Shown here piece after piece: positions 45,375 to 54,053 of a DNA stretch of 64,000 nt. Source of the DNA: CAZWDL01 sp964632995 (GTDB taxonomy: Bacteria; Bacteroidota; Bacteroidia; Chitinophagales; Saprospiraceae); NCBI GenBank assembly GCA_964632995.1, contig CAZWDL010000002.1:75819-139818 (forward strand). The letters are read 5' to 3'. The position numbers and the translations under genes were made by a program. The number at the start of each line of letters is the position of its first letter. Positions within the stretch are counted from its first letter, which is position 1. Below the pieces are notes generated by a model. The model was not told the DNA's origin, ran no database searches, and worked only from the letters and a program-made list of their open reading frames with translations.

Positions 45375-46223
45375 ATGTCTTCACTACGAGGAACCCCCCT
45401 GCACGAACTCCTTAACCTCCCTCTCTTCTGGCTGCACATGTCGCGTCAAGGAGCCCCGTCTCTTCCTCCCGAACGCATCCCCTACGGACCGCATCCCCGG
45501 CAGTATTTTCTCTTCTTCAAGCCACATCCGCAGGTCAGACAACGGGCGGAAACCGTGGTCTATCTGCACGGAGGAGGCTGGCTGTTTGGATCGCCGGAGG
45601 TCTTCACACCTCACGCGCGGGTATTCCTGGACGCCGGTTTTCCGGCCATATTCCCATCTTTCCGCCGAATCCCCTTTCACAATTTCAACGACATGCGTGA
45701 GGACCTGAACCGGCTGCTGACCCGGTTACACCGCTTGTGGAAGGAGGAAGGCTGGACCGGCCGGCGTCTTATAGCCGGCGGCATGTCCTCGGGCGGACAC
45801 CTCGCGGCTCATCTGGCACTAGACGGGTCTGCACTACAACAGTGCGGCTGGGAGGCTGCTGACATCGCCGGCCTTTTCTGTTGCGGCGCTCCCCTCGACC
45901 TGGACTGCATGCCGCTGACAGCTGTCGTACGCGCTATGGCCGGACCGCGTGATAGCGAGCAGTACCGAAAAGCGAACCCGGTTCTGCTGATTCGCAACCG
46001 AAAGAGCCCGCTTCCTCCTACCCTGTTGATTCACGGCGCTCACGACGGCCTGGTACCTATCGAAAGCGCACGAAGCTTCGCCGGGCAAACAGCTAATCTG
46101 CCGGATGTTCGCCTCCACTTTCACCTCATCCCGAACGGCAGTCATCTGGATGCAGCAAGCTGGGGCCACACAGAGAATGTAGTACGGAGGGAAATCCTGG
46201 GATGGATGTGCTTAATTCCTTGA
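45375..46223 (+). CDS. Alpha/beta-hydrolase (HSL-like esterase)
   Basis: The product is 282 residues from ATG 45375; GTG 45261 would add 38 residues and sits after AGGAG, so it stays possible. Hormone-sensitive-lipase-type motifs: VVYLHGGGWLFGSP (oxyanion hole HGGGW), the nucleophile elbow GGMSSGGHLAAH, an acid in GAHDGLVPIESA and the final His in IPNGSHLDAAS. It is likely a carboxylesterase acting on small esters. No signal peptide is seen from 45375. It diverges from the TPR-CHAT gene with only 14-127 bases between starts, so regulation may be shared. Confidence 0.85.
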   Translation: MSSLRGTPLHELLNLPLFWLHMSRQGAPSLPPERIPYGPHPRQYFLFFKPHPQVRQRAETVVYLHGGGWLFGSPEVFTPHARVFLDAGFPAIFPSFRRIPFHNFNDMREDLNRLLTRLHRLWKEEGWTGRRLIAGGMSSGGHLAAHLALDGSALQQCGWEAADIAGLFCCGAPLDLDCMPLTAVVRAMAGPRDSEQYRKANPVLLIRNRKSPLPPTLLIHGAHDGLVPIESARSFAGQTANLPDVRLHFHLIPNGSHLDAASWGHTENVVRREILGWMCLIP

Positions 46224-46244
46224 ATTCCCCTCGCGCGCTCTTTC

Positions 46245-47648
46245 CTATTTCTTCTCTCCTGTCTCCGCCCTGATGCTTTCCACCTCCTCTACCGTGGTAG
46301 GAATAGGTTCACCCAGTATTTCATATCCATCCTCGGTAATGGTCACATTATCTTCGATGCGAACACCGCCAAACTCCAGGTAATCATCCAGCTTATCGTA
46401 ATTGATAAAATCACTGTGCCGCTGTTCGTCCTTCCACTGATCGATGAGTTCGGGGATGAAGTAGATGCCTGGCTCCACGGTGATGGTAAAGCCGGGTTGC
46501 AGCGCCTTGGCCAGGCGCAGGGCCGAGAGACCGAACTGCTCGCTGCGCTGCACATTTTCGGAGTAGCCGACGAGGTCTTCCCCCAGGTTTTCCATATCGT
46601 GCACATCCAGGCCGATCATGTGTCCCAATCCGTGTGGAAAAAACAGGGCGTGAGCGCCGGCTTTGACCGCTTCGGCGGGATCGCCTTTCATCAGGCCCAG
46701 CTCTTTCAGTCCTTCTGCTATTTTGCGGGAAGCCAGCAAATGGGCATCCAGAAAACGATAGCCCGGTTTCAGGGCCGCCAGGGCGGCCCGTAGCGCCCCG
46801 AGCACGATCTGGTAAATTTCTTTCTGCTGGGTATTGAAGGTTTTAGCAACCGGGAAAGTGCGCGTTATATCACCGGCGTAGTGCAAGCCGGTTTCAGCGC
46901 CGAAGTCCCCCAGCACCAGCCGTCCTTCGGCCAGCTTATTACCGTGGAAGTGATTGTGTAAGGTCTGGCCGTGGATAGTTAAGATGGCCGGATAAGACAA
47001 GCGTCCCCCCGCTGCTACCGCAATACCTTCTACAATGCCCGCCAGCCGGGCCTCCCGGATACCCGGGCGCGCGGCGCGCATCGCAGCCAGATGCATAGCA
47101 CCGGAGATAGTCACCGCCTGTGCCATCTCCCGCTGCTCGGCAGCACTTTTGATGGAGCGTTGGCTGATGACAGCTTTGATCAAATCGAGCGAAGCGCCCG
47201 TTTTTATTTCTTCAATCGACTTTCCCAGCCACTGATGCAGTTTAATGATAGCATCGTGGCGATAAAGCGGAAGGTAATGGATCAGCCGTCCTTTTTCCAG
47301 GGCTGCTTTTAAATGATCTTCCAGGGTACTGTAGGGAGCCGTATTTTCGATGCCTGCATTGGCGGCCTGTCCTTCCAAGGAAGGCTGAGGCCCCGTCCAG
47401 ACGACCATTTCGGTGCTTGCCTCTTCGCCAAACAGGGTTGTTTTTGCTTCCTCTACATCGATGAGAACTGCCAGATGTGGCCGGTCCAGCCCTGCGTAGT
47501 ACAGGAAAGAACTGTCTTGTCGAAAAGGGTAAATATTATCCATATAGTTCATTGGGCTCTCTTCATTTCCGAGCAGGAGAACGAGCCCGCTATCCAGTTG
47601 TTCCAGCAACTGTTTACGGCGCTGGGTGAAGGTGGCAATATCAAACAT
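46245..47648 (-). CDS. pepP: Xaa-Pro aminopeptidase (M24B, aminopeptidase P)
   Basis: The product is 467 residues. The N-terminal creatinase-like domain spans about 1-170. The pita-bread catalytic domain follows with its metal ligands: LGDFGAETGLHYAGDITRTFPV (two Asp), HGLGHMIGLDVHD (His), TVEPGIYF (Glu) and GGVRIEDNVTIT (Glu). It removes N-terminal residues preceding proline, in the cytoplasm. Length is normal. It converges closely with the esterase gene (21 bases between stops). Confidence 0.93.
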   Translation of the reverse strand: MFDIATFTQRRKQLLEQLDSGLVLLLGNEESPMNYMDNIYPFRQDSSFLYYAGLDRPHLAVLIDVEEAKTTLFGEEASTEMVVWTGPQPSLEGQAANAGIENTAPYSTLEDHLKAALEKGRLIHYLPLYRHDAIIKLHQWLGKSIEEIKTGASLDLIKAVISQRSIKSAAEQREMAQAVTISGAMHLAAMRAARPGIREARLAGIVEGIAVAAGGRLSYPAILTIHGQTLHNHFHGNKLAEGRLVLGDFGAETGLHYAGDITRTFPVAKTFNTQQKEIYQIVLGALRAALAALKPGYRFLDAHLLASRKIAEGLKELGLMKGDPAEAVKAGAHALFFPHGLGHMIGLDVHDMENLGEDLVGYSENVQRSEQFGLSALRLAKALQPGFTITVEPGIYFIPELIDQWKDEQRHSDFINYDKLDDYLEFGGVRIEDNVTITEDGYEILGEPIPTTVEEVESIRAETGEKK

Positions 47649-47721
47649 GGGTAAGGTTTAAGGCTTTTTGAGATATCAGCTGTCGGAGACAAGGCCGGCT
47701 AATGTTCACCATTACTTTCAG

Positions 47722-47749
47722 TCTGGCACCTGGCATCCTGCCTCTCTAC
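47722..47749. repeat. Heptamer array between pepP and the bifunctional-nuclease gene
   Basis: Four 7-base units in a row: TCTGGCA, CCTGGCA, TCCTGCC, TCTCTAC. The first two differ at one base; the others are degenerate. No inverted partner is seen nearby. Confidence 0.5.
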
Positions 47750-47818
47750 AGGCTGAAGCGATGAGAAGCAGCTTCTGATATCAGAATAAGTAGGTTCGAT
47801 TATCTGATGACACTTTTT

Positions 47819-48415
47819 TTACTGTTCGTCCTTCCGGCGCTGCATCTCGTCGCGGATTTCGGCGGCGCGTTCGTAGTTTTCCTCGCTGAGCGCCATGTCG
47901 AGGAACTGTTTCAACTCATTACCATCGTATTCACTTAGCGGTTTACCGGGTTGCGGCCGGGTAGCCGGTTTTTTTTCTGTCTGTGCAGGTTCGCCAGCCT
48001 CCTGATCCCAGTCGACCCCGGCCTTATCCATAACGGAAGGATAAGTGTAAATCGGGCAACTGAAGCGCACAGCCAGCGCCAGCGCATCGGAAGTGCGGGA
48101 ATCCAGCTCGACGGTGCGGCCATCGGATATTTCGCAAATCAGGGTTGCAAAGAAAATTCCCTGCTTCAGGTCAGAAATGACGATCTCTTTCAACTCCACG
48201 CCGATTTGTTGCAGCGTATTGCGAAAGAGGTCGTGAGTCAATGGCCGGTTAGGGCGAATCCCTTCGACTGCTAAGGCGATAGCCTGAGCTTCAAAACCAC
48301 CGATGACTATCGGCAGGCGACGCAGGCCTTCTTCCTCCTTGAGCAGGACGATAAAGCTATTACTCTGCGTTTCACTTTGCGCAAGGGCAACTATACTTAA
48401 CTCTAATTTTTCCAT
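47819..48415 (-). CDS. Bifunctional nuclease family (DUF151) protein with C-terminal UVR motif
   Basis: The product is 198 residues. Residues about 5-135 are the BFN/DUF151 domain: SFIVLLKEEEGLRRLPIVIGGFEAQAIALA in parts, RPLTHDLFRNTLQQIGVEL, and LDSRTSDALALAVRFSCPIY. After a Pro-rich linker, residues 165-195 form a UvrB/UvrC-type motif (LKQFLDMALSEENYERAAEIRDEM in parts). The combination is common in Bacteroidota and suggests a link to nucleic-acid repair or stress, though the biochemical role of bacterial BFN domains is not settled. Confidence 0.9.
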   Translation of the reverse strand: MEKLELSIVALAQSETQSNSFIVLLKEEEGLRRLPIVIGGFEAQAIALAVEGIRPNRPLTHDLFRNTLQQIGVELKEIVISDLKQGIFFATLICEISDGRTVELDSRTSDALALAVRFSCPIYTYPSVMDKAGVDWDQEAGEPAQTEKKPATRPQPGKPLSEYDGNELKQFLDMALSEENYERAAEIRDEMQRRKDEQ

Positions 48416-48622
48416 TAAGGAAGGACATTAATCGATGAAAAAATGAACATTGTATGGCGAATGCCGGGAGGACAGCAGAAGCCTATTTGTAGTTCTCCAA
48501 CAAATCGCCGCTAAACTTCGTTTTGTCAGGCTCCGAAAAAATACTAAATGAACCGGAAAGACGGAAGGTAATGACAGAATTCATTTGGTAAAGCTTTTTT
48601 CTTTTGGTCAGGCATATTGTCT

Positions 48623-51064
48623 TTATCCATCTTTTCCCGAAAGGGGGATGATCTTGCTGCCTGGAACCGCCTTGGGTAGTGACATCCCCTCTTTATTCAA
48701 TTCATAAATCAATTGTCCGAAAGAAACGCTTTCATCATTGGGCGAAAGTTGCTTGTGGAAATGCAACTTGCATTTCCCTTCGAAAGAAACTGTCAGCATA
48801 TCGCAGAGGACGGCATTCTGAAAAACGCCGCCGCTGCAACAAACGGTCTCCACACCAAGCATATCGGCCATTTCTACTGCTACCGCGGCCAGGGTAGCAT
48901 GAAACCGCGCGGCGACAATTGCCGGCTCCATGCCGCTTTTCACAGCTTCCTGCAGGCGACGCATCAGTGCTTTGGCATCTATCTGGTAATTGCTTACAAG
49001 CAACCCGGCCGTCCTGAAAGGTTCGACACTTTCCAGTCCTGCCCGGAGGATGTAGCCGGCGGCCAGCCTCTCCAGACGCATGGCTGCCTGCCCCTCGTAT
49101 GAAGCACGATCGGTCAGATCCAGCAATGATGCTACTCCGTCAAACAAGCGACCAATGCTGGATGTTTGCAAAACTTTTTCCCGCCGCAGCATTTGCTGAT
49201 ATACCTTCCACTCGGTTGTGCTAAACTTTGGCCTCAGCCATTCCTCCGCTCCCTCCAGGTCGTGGGCCAGGGCCAGTGCTGAGATACGTGGTTCGCGCGG
49301 CATCTTATCGCCAAGCAGAAAATTGAAGTAGCTCAGGTGCCCCACCCGGCTGAATTGCCGGTCCTGATACAGGAACTGCTCGCCGCCCCAGACGTGACCG
49401 TCATCGCCAAAACCCGTACCGTCCCAGATAAGACCAAGGATCGGACTGCTGCTGTCCAGCAATTGCTGCTCGCCCAGCAGGGCAGCAAAGTGAGCCAGGT
49501 GGTGCTGAACTTCCAGCACCGGCGCCTGCCAGTATTCCGCCAGCTCTCGACCGAGCTGGGTGGCAAAGTACCCCGGATGCTTGTCGACGATCACCAGCTC
49601 CGGCCGGGCGTCAAGGAGTTGTAACAAATGATCCAGCGTGTGACGGAAATTTCGCTGGGTATCGTAACTGTCCAGATCGCCCAGATACTGGCTGATATAA
49701 GTATTGCGCTGGTGCAGCAGTGTAAAGCTGCTTTTTAGCTCAGCGCCCATTGCCAGCAGGCAGCCGGCAGGCAGCTTCAGGTCGGGCTGTATGAAGGTAG
49801 GGGTCAGTCCGCGGGAGCGCCGCAACAGAATACGTTGCTGCTTAAAGCTGCTAAAGCGTATCACCGAGTCATCCTGCGGCATCCGGATGATCCGGTCATT
49901 GCTCAGGATAAACCCAGCCAGCGCTGGCAGCTCCTCCAACGCTTTATCATCATCAAAAATAATAGGCGAACCGCTGAGATTACCGCTGGTCGCAACGATG
50001 GGCCGGTCCAGCGCCTGCAGCATCAATTCAAACAGTGGCGCATAGGGCAGCATCACTCCGATCTGCCCCAAGCCCGGTGCCAGCTCCTCCACTACAATGC
50101 CGGAGGCCGGCGCCGGTTTCAGGTCGAGCAATACAATAGGCGCTGCCGTACTGCGCAAGGCTTTCTCTTCCAGCTCGCGCAGCACCACATCTCCGCGCAA
50201 CTGCTCCACCCCGGGATACATCAGGGCAAAGGGCTTATCCGGTCTGGTTTTCCTCTCCCGCAGACGCCGGATAGCGCCGGCATTAGTAGCATCACAGCAC
50301 AGCAAATACCCTCCGATGCCCTTGACAGCTACGATTTCGCCGGCCCGGACCGCTTCTGCCGACTGTTGGATACAATGATCGTAAGAGGACGAAAGCAACT
50401 GCCTCTGCGCCGTGTACAGCGTCAGCCTTACGCCGCAGTCGGCGCAGGAGTTGGTCTGGGAATAGTAGCGCCGGTCGAACACCTCCTCGTATTCCCGCTT
50501 GCAGGCCGGACACATGGCAAATGCCGCCATTGTAGTGCGCTCGCGGTCATAAGGCAGCGCCTCAATGATCGAGTAGCGTGGGCCGCAGAGGGTACAGGTG
50601 ATAAAAGGATAGTGAAACCGCCGGTCGGCTGGGTCCAAAAGCTCCGCCCGGCAGGCATCACAAAGCGCGAAATCAGGGCTTAGCAGCAACCGGGGTTCGC
50701 CCCGCTGCTCACTGTGTACAATCTGGAAATCATCGTAAATCACCTGCTCCGCCTCCCACATGTGATGCGCTGTTATCCTGGCCAGGGAAGGCGCCAGCCG
50801 AATAATATCTTCATAAAAGGCAAGCGCCTTTACACTGTCGGCATTGAACTCAATATGTACTCCGTCGACGGTGTTATTTACCCATCCCTTCAACTCCATC
50901 TGCCGGGCCAGTTTATACACGAATGGCCGGAAGCCGACACCCTGAACCTGGCCTTCTATGTGAATGTGATAGGTGTGCACGGTTGAACTGATTTCGGTTA
51001 ATCGGATGCTGTTGAGGGAGGTCCTGCCGGTATTCCCCGGTAATTTGATATGGTCTTCTATCAA
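48623..51064 (-). CDS. hypF: Carbamoyltransferase HypF (hydrogenase maturation)
   Basis: The frame opens at TTG 51064, overlapping the upstream stop as TTGA (813 residues); GTG 50980, right before the conserved core, would give 785. Domains in order: acylphosphatase (HIEGQVQGVGFRPFVYKLA), two zinc fingers (CDAC with CTLC, CPAC with CADC), YrdC-like (VAVKGIGGYLL, RERKTRPDKPFALM) and Kae1-like (VQHHLAHFAALLGE, WDGTGFGDDGHVWGG, CCSGGVFQNAVL). It makes thiocarbamate on HypE for the cyanide ligands of NiFe hydrogenase. All motifs look intact, yet no other hyp or hydrogenase gene is in the window. Confidence 0.94.
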   Translation of the reverse strand: MIEDHIKLPGNTGRTSLNSIRLTEISSTVHTYHIHIEGQVQGVGFRPFVYKLARQMELKGWVNNTVDGVHIEFNADSVKALAFYEDIIRLAPSLARITAHHMWEAEQVIYDDFQIVHSEQRGEPRLLLSPDFALCDACRAELLDPADRRFHYPFITCTLCGPRYSIIEALPYDRERTTMAAFAMCPACKREYEEVFDRRYYSQTNSCADCGVRLTLYTAQRQLLSSSYDHCIQQSAEAVRAGEIVAVKGIGGYLLCCDATNAGAIRRLRERKTRPDKPFALMYPGVEQLRGDVVLRELEEKALRSTAAPIVLLDLKPAPASGIVVEELAPGLGQIGVMLPYAPLFELMLQALDRPIVATSGNLSGSPIIFDDDKALEELPALAGFILSNDRIIRMPQDDSVIRFSSFKQQRILLRRSRGLTPTFIQPDLKLPAGCLLAMGAELKSSFTLLHQRNTYISQYLGDLDSYDTQRNFRHTLDHLLQLLDARPELVIVDKHPGYFATQLGRELAEYWQAPVLEVQHHLAHFAALLGEQQLLDSSSPILGLIWDGTGFGDDGHVWGGEQFLYQDRQFSRVGHLSYFNFLLGDKMPREPRISALALAHDLEGAEEWLRPKFSTTEWKVYQQMLRREKVLQTSSIGRLFDGVASLLDLTDRASYEGQAAMRLERLAAGYILRAGLESVEPFRTAGLLVSNYQIDAKALMRRLQEAVKSGMEPAIVAARFHATLAAVAVEMADMLGVETVCCSGGVFQNAVLCDMLTVSFEGKCKLHFHKQLSPNDESVSFGQLIYELNKEGMSLPKAVPGSKIIPLSGKDG

Positions 51065-52350
51065 GCCTCCGCCATCTCTCTTATCGCCTGTACCAGCACA
51101 TCCAGATCCCGGGTGGTCGTATACACGTTGGGGGTCACCCGCACACCGCTGATATTTTCCCAGACGATGGGTACGGTATGCACCTTATAGTCCCTGAACA
51201 ACCCATCACCAATCTTGCGAGGCTCTATGCCTTCGATAGAGAACATTGCGATAGCGCAAGCGAACGCCGGATGCTGGGAGGTATGGATATGCACCCGTGG
51301 CAGATCCTTAACGCGATCGATCCAGTAATTTTTCAGGTAGTGCAGTCGCTTTTCCTTTCTCTCCGAGCCTATCATATGATGAAAATCAACTGCCTGGCCG
51401 ATGGCCTGTTCGATGGCGAAGGAGCGCGTACCCAGGTGTTCGAACTTCCGGATGTCGTCACTTTCGGAATCGGGAGCGGCCAGCAAGGGATAGAGGTTTT
51501 TGATCTTTTCCTTTCGCACGTACAGCATACCGCTACCGAAGGGGGCGCAGAGCCATTTGTGCAGGCTGGTGCCGAAGTAATCGCATTCCAGCTCGGGAAT
51601 CCGGTAGTCGATGTGGGCGAAGGTATGGGCGGCATCGACGAGCACCTCGATGCCGCGGCGGCGCGCTTCCCGGGCGATCTCCCGCACCGGCAGAAGCTGC
51701 CCGATCCAGTTGATCATGTGGGTGATGTGTACCACGCGGGTACGCTCGCTGAAGGCATTGACAAAGGTATCGGCAATTTGCTGTTTATCCTCGATAGGGA
51801 AATCGAAAGACAACCACTTCAGCACTACGCCGTCACGTTTTTCACGCTGTTTCCAGGCGTTGATCATATTCGGGTAATCCTGTTTGGTAAGCACGACTTC
51901 ATCGCCCGCCTGCAGGCGCAAACCAAAAATGACCGTCTCCAGGGCCTCGGAGGAGTTCCGGTCTATGGCTAGTTCTTCCGGCGAGCAGCCTGCCAGACCG
52001 GCCAGTTTGCGCCGCAGCGGTTCTCTTCCCCTATCCAGCACCCGCCACATATAATAGGAAGGCGTTTCGTTACTGAGCTGGTTATATCGCTCCACGGCTT
52101 CCTGCACTACCCGTGGTTGCGGACACACACCGCCGTTGTTCAGGTTGATTATATTAGAGGATACGGTATAAGCCTGTTTGATCTGATACCAGAAGGTCTC
52201 GTCTCCAGCCAGCTCTGTGGCTGAGACCCCCTGCCGGTCTTGGAGCAAAGTCTGTAGGGATTGTCCCTGAGCAGAGTGGTAGAAAGGCAAGACAACGGAA
52301 GCTCCCGCGGCCCCGGCGAGTTTTCTGAGAAAGTTTCTTCGATCGGTCAT
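51061..52350 (-). CDS. Tat-exported class V aminotransferase-like PLP enzyme
   Basis: The product is 429 residues. It opens with a twin-arginine signal (DRRNFLRKLAGAAGASVVLPF), so it is probably exported folded to the periplasm. The class V PLP fold is clear: a substrate loop NNGGVCPQP, DRNSSEALETVIFGL, a PLP-binding Asp in VLVDAAHTFAHID and the Schiff-base Lys in FGTSLHKWLCAPFG. It resembles the isopenicillin-N epimerase-like/cysteine desulfurase-like branch. Substrate unknown. It is upstream of, and overlaps by 4 bases, the hypF frame, an unexpected pairing. Confidence 0.9.
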   Translation of the reverse strand: MTDRRNFLRKLAGAAGASVVLPFYHSAQGQSLQTLLQDRQGVSATELAGDETFWYQIKQAYTVSSNIINLNNGGVCPQPRVVQEAVERYNQLSNETPSYYMWRVLDRGREPLRRKLAGLAGCSPEELAIDRNSSEALETVIFGLRLQAGDEVVLTKQDYPNMINAWKQREKRDGVVLKWLSFDFPIEDKQQIADTFVNAFSERTRVVHITHMINWIGQLLPVREIAREARRRGIEVLVDAAHTFAHIDYRIPELECDYFGTSLHKWLCAPFGSGMLYVRKEKIKNLYPLLAAPDSESDDIRKFEHLGTRSFAIEQAIGQAVDFHHMIGSERKEKRLHYLKNYWIDRVKDLPRVHIHTSQHPAFACAIAMFSIEGIEPRKIGDGLFRDYKVHTVPIVWENISGVRVTPNVYTTTRDLDVLVQAIREMAEA

Positions 52351-52511
52351 AGGCAGCGCACTGGTTTGATAGATGTTCTTATAGGCTGCCTAAAATAAAG
52401 AACTTTAGGGAAGTTTCATCGTCTCATGGTGTCAAGATTGCCCGGTCGGGATATCGCTACCAAAGCAGAAGGCTCCAAGAATCCCTGCAACAAGGCCACC
52501 CTGCAATATGA

Positions 52512-53045
52512 TCACAACAGCAATCCGGCTTCCTTCTTAATCGCCTGCAGCGCTTTATCCGGACCGGTGGCGTCCCTTTGTGACAGGAAGTTGATCAGAG
52601 CTGCGCTGAAATCCCGGCCGCTGGCTTTAGCGTCCATTTTTTCAGCGACCAGAGATACTGAGTTGACCGCATCATCGCGGGCAATTTTAATGATCTCCCA
52701 AAGTTGGCCGGAGACGTATACCTGCTGGGTAATGTTGTGTTCATATTCCTGCTGTATGGCCAGCAACAGGGAGAGCCGTAGTTCCGAGGCGCTCATACCT
52801 TCCCGGCGCACCCGCAACAGCAGGTTGGGCAAACTGATGCGTTCGCACATCAGAGAGAGCCGTTCATAAGCCTGCAAGCGCAAAGGAAGCGTCTCTTTTT
52901 GCTGATCCTGCCTGATCTGCAGCATTTTCAGCTGCTGCTGACCGTTGAGAAACTGCTTCAGCAGATAGTAGACCGTCAGAAAGACAATAAGAGCAGGGAC
53001 GGTGATTTTTACAATTTCCAGTATGACGGATAACCAAACAGGCAT
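52512..53045 (-). CDS. Small membrane-anchored protein of unknown function
   Basis: The product is 177 residues. One N-terminal transmembrane helix (about residues 8-29, LEIVKITVPALIVFLTVYYLL) is followed by a helical, partly coiled-coil cytoplasmic region (QQQLKMLQIRQDQQKE, then LRLQAYERLSLMCERI). The region resembles short Bacteroidota proteins of unknown role. A -7 promoter motif 28 bases upstream supports this start. It is divergent from the IscA-like gene. No function is proposed. Confidence 0.65.
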   Translation of the reverse strand: MPVWLSVILEIVKITVPALIVFLTVYYLLKQFLNGQQQLKMLQIRQDQQKETLPLRLQAYERLSLMCERISLPNLLLRVRREGMSASELRLSLLLAIQQEYEHNITQQVYVSGQLWEIIKIARDDAVNSVSLVAEKMDAKASGRDFSAALINFLSQRDATGPDKALQAIKKEAGLLL

Positions 53046-53073
53046 AATTGGATATATTAATCATTAAACGGAG

Positions 53074-53081
53074 CAAAAATA
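53074..53081 (-). promoter_or_regulatory. Bacteroidota -7 promoter motif for the 177-residue membrane protein
   Basis: On the minus strand the bases read TATTTTTG, an exact TAnnTTTG match. The expected leader is about 22 bases before ATG 53045. No clean -33 box. Confidence 0.45.
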
Positions 53082-53175
53082 AGCGCTGGGACAAGGATTA
53101 CCAACCTCTTCTGCCATTTTCCGCAAATTCTGAGGACTTCGGCAAACCAAAAGGAAGCTGCTAACGTTTTTTTTG

Positions 53176-53183
53176 TAATTTTG
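53176..53183 (+). promoter_or_regulatory. Possible -7 promoter motif for the IscA/HesB gene
   Basis: TAATTTTG matches TAnnTTTG. It lies 87 bases before ATG 53271, so the leader would be about 80 bases. It sits in a T-rich run, which raises the chance of a random match. Confidence 0.35.
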
Positions 53184-53270
53184 TACAGATGTTGTTCATA
53201 AGTTATTCCTCTCCTAACCGGGCTGAGTAACTTCAAACAAATTCATCAGGAAAAAAATTGCGATTGCAAC

Positions 53271-53624
53271 ATGAGTGAAGCAAAAACAATGACACAACAG
53301 CCTATAACACTCACCGACAGCGCCGTCAAGGAGCTGAATCGAATCCGCCAGGAACAGGGCGTAGCTGAAGACCACGGTCTGCGTGTTGGGGTAAAAGGAG
53401 GCGGATGTTCCGGATTCTCTTATATCCTCGGGTTTGATATTCACAAAGAAAACGACGAAATATACGAAATCAACGGTGTTAAGGTCTTTATGCAAAAATC
53501 CCACGCCATATATTTACTGGGCATCGAAATAGACTGGGAGGACGGCCTCAACAACCGCGGTTTTTCCTTCAACAATCCCAACGCCACTGATACCTGTGGT
53601 TGCGGAACATCCTTCTCCGCCTGA
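53271..53624 (+). CDS. IscA/HesB-family iron-sulfur assembly protein
   Basis: The product is 117 residues; ATG 53280 and later are alternatives, but the core is unaffected. The A-type carrier signature is complete: GGGCSGFSYILGF with the first Cys, and DTCGCGTSF with the CxC pair at the C-terminus. It hands Fe-S clusters to target proteins in the cytoplasm. It is separate from the mrp/nifU-type genes at 31067-32529, but the functions fit the same pathway. A clear terminator follows. Confidence 0.94.
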   Translation: MSEAKTMTQQPITLTDSAVKELNRIRQEQGVAEDHGLRVGVKGGGCSGFSYILGFDIHKENDEIYEINGVKVFMQKSHAIYLLGIEIDWEDGLNNRGFSFNNPNATDTCGCGTSFSA

Positions 53625-54053
53625 TTGAATATCTCATATACCTTCCCGAAAAATCCAAGCAGTATGGTGCCGCTTGGATTTTTTTATCTGCTGCCTGACT
53701 ATCCGAGAGAATCACCTGATTTTTAAGGCCTTTTTTCTGCATTTTTGGCAAAGCCCTTTGATGAGGCAAGCTGATTTTCCGTCAAAAAATTTTCCCATTT
53801 TGGAATATTACTATAAAAACAGTGCTTCTGCTTCTAAAAATTCCAAAAATTATAGTTCTTTGACGAATTGTTATTGCGGTCAGCTCAAAGAAGAAACACT
53901 TCGTTCTATGTTCTTTTTCACCATTTTGCCCGGTACAGACTACCCATTACTCGACTTTTTCACTGACTGCACCGTGAAGTAAAGTAAAAAGCCCCTTCAC
54001 CTATTTCAATATTGCAGGAATACATGAAACTATTTTCAATAAACCTATTCTTT
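53625..54053. other. Gap between the IscA/HesB gene and the T9SS protein gene (429 bases)
   Basis: The first 60 bases hold the terminator of the upstream gene. The rest is AT-rich and contains no convincing gene; a 102-codon open frame at 53674-53982 has low-complexity, Phe/Ser/Lys-rich translation and is not called. Motifs resembling TTTG boxes occur (near 53859) but no exact TAnnTTTG pairing was found for the downstream gene. Confidence 0.45.
53652..53686 (+). terminator. Rho-independent terminator after the IscA/HesB gene
   Basis: A 9-base perfect stem AATCCAAGC (53652-53660) with GCTTGGATT (53672-53680), an 11-base loop and a following run of T. Confidence 0.88.

Noticed and set aside
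53674..53982. 102-codon frame between the IscA/HesB gene and the T9SS gene
   Set aside because: Begins inside the terminator of the upstream gene and translates to low-complexity AT-driven sequence.
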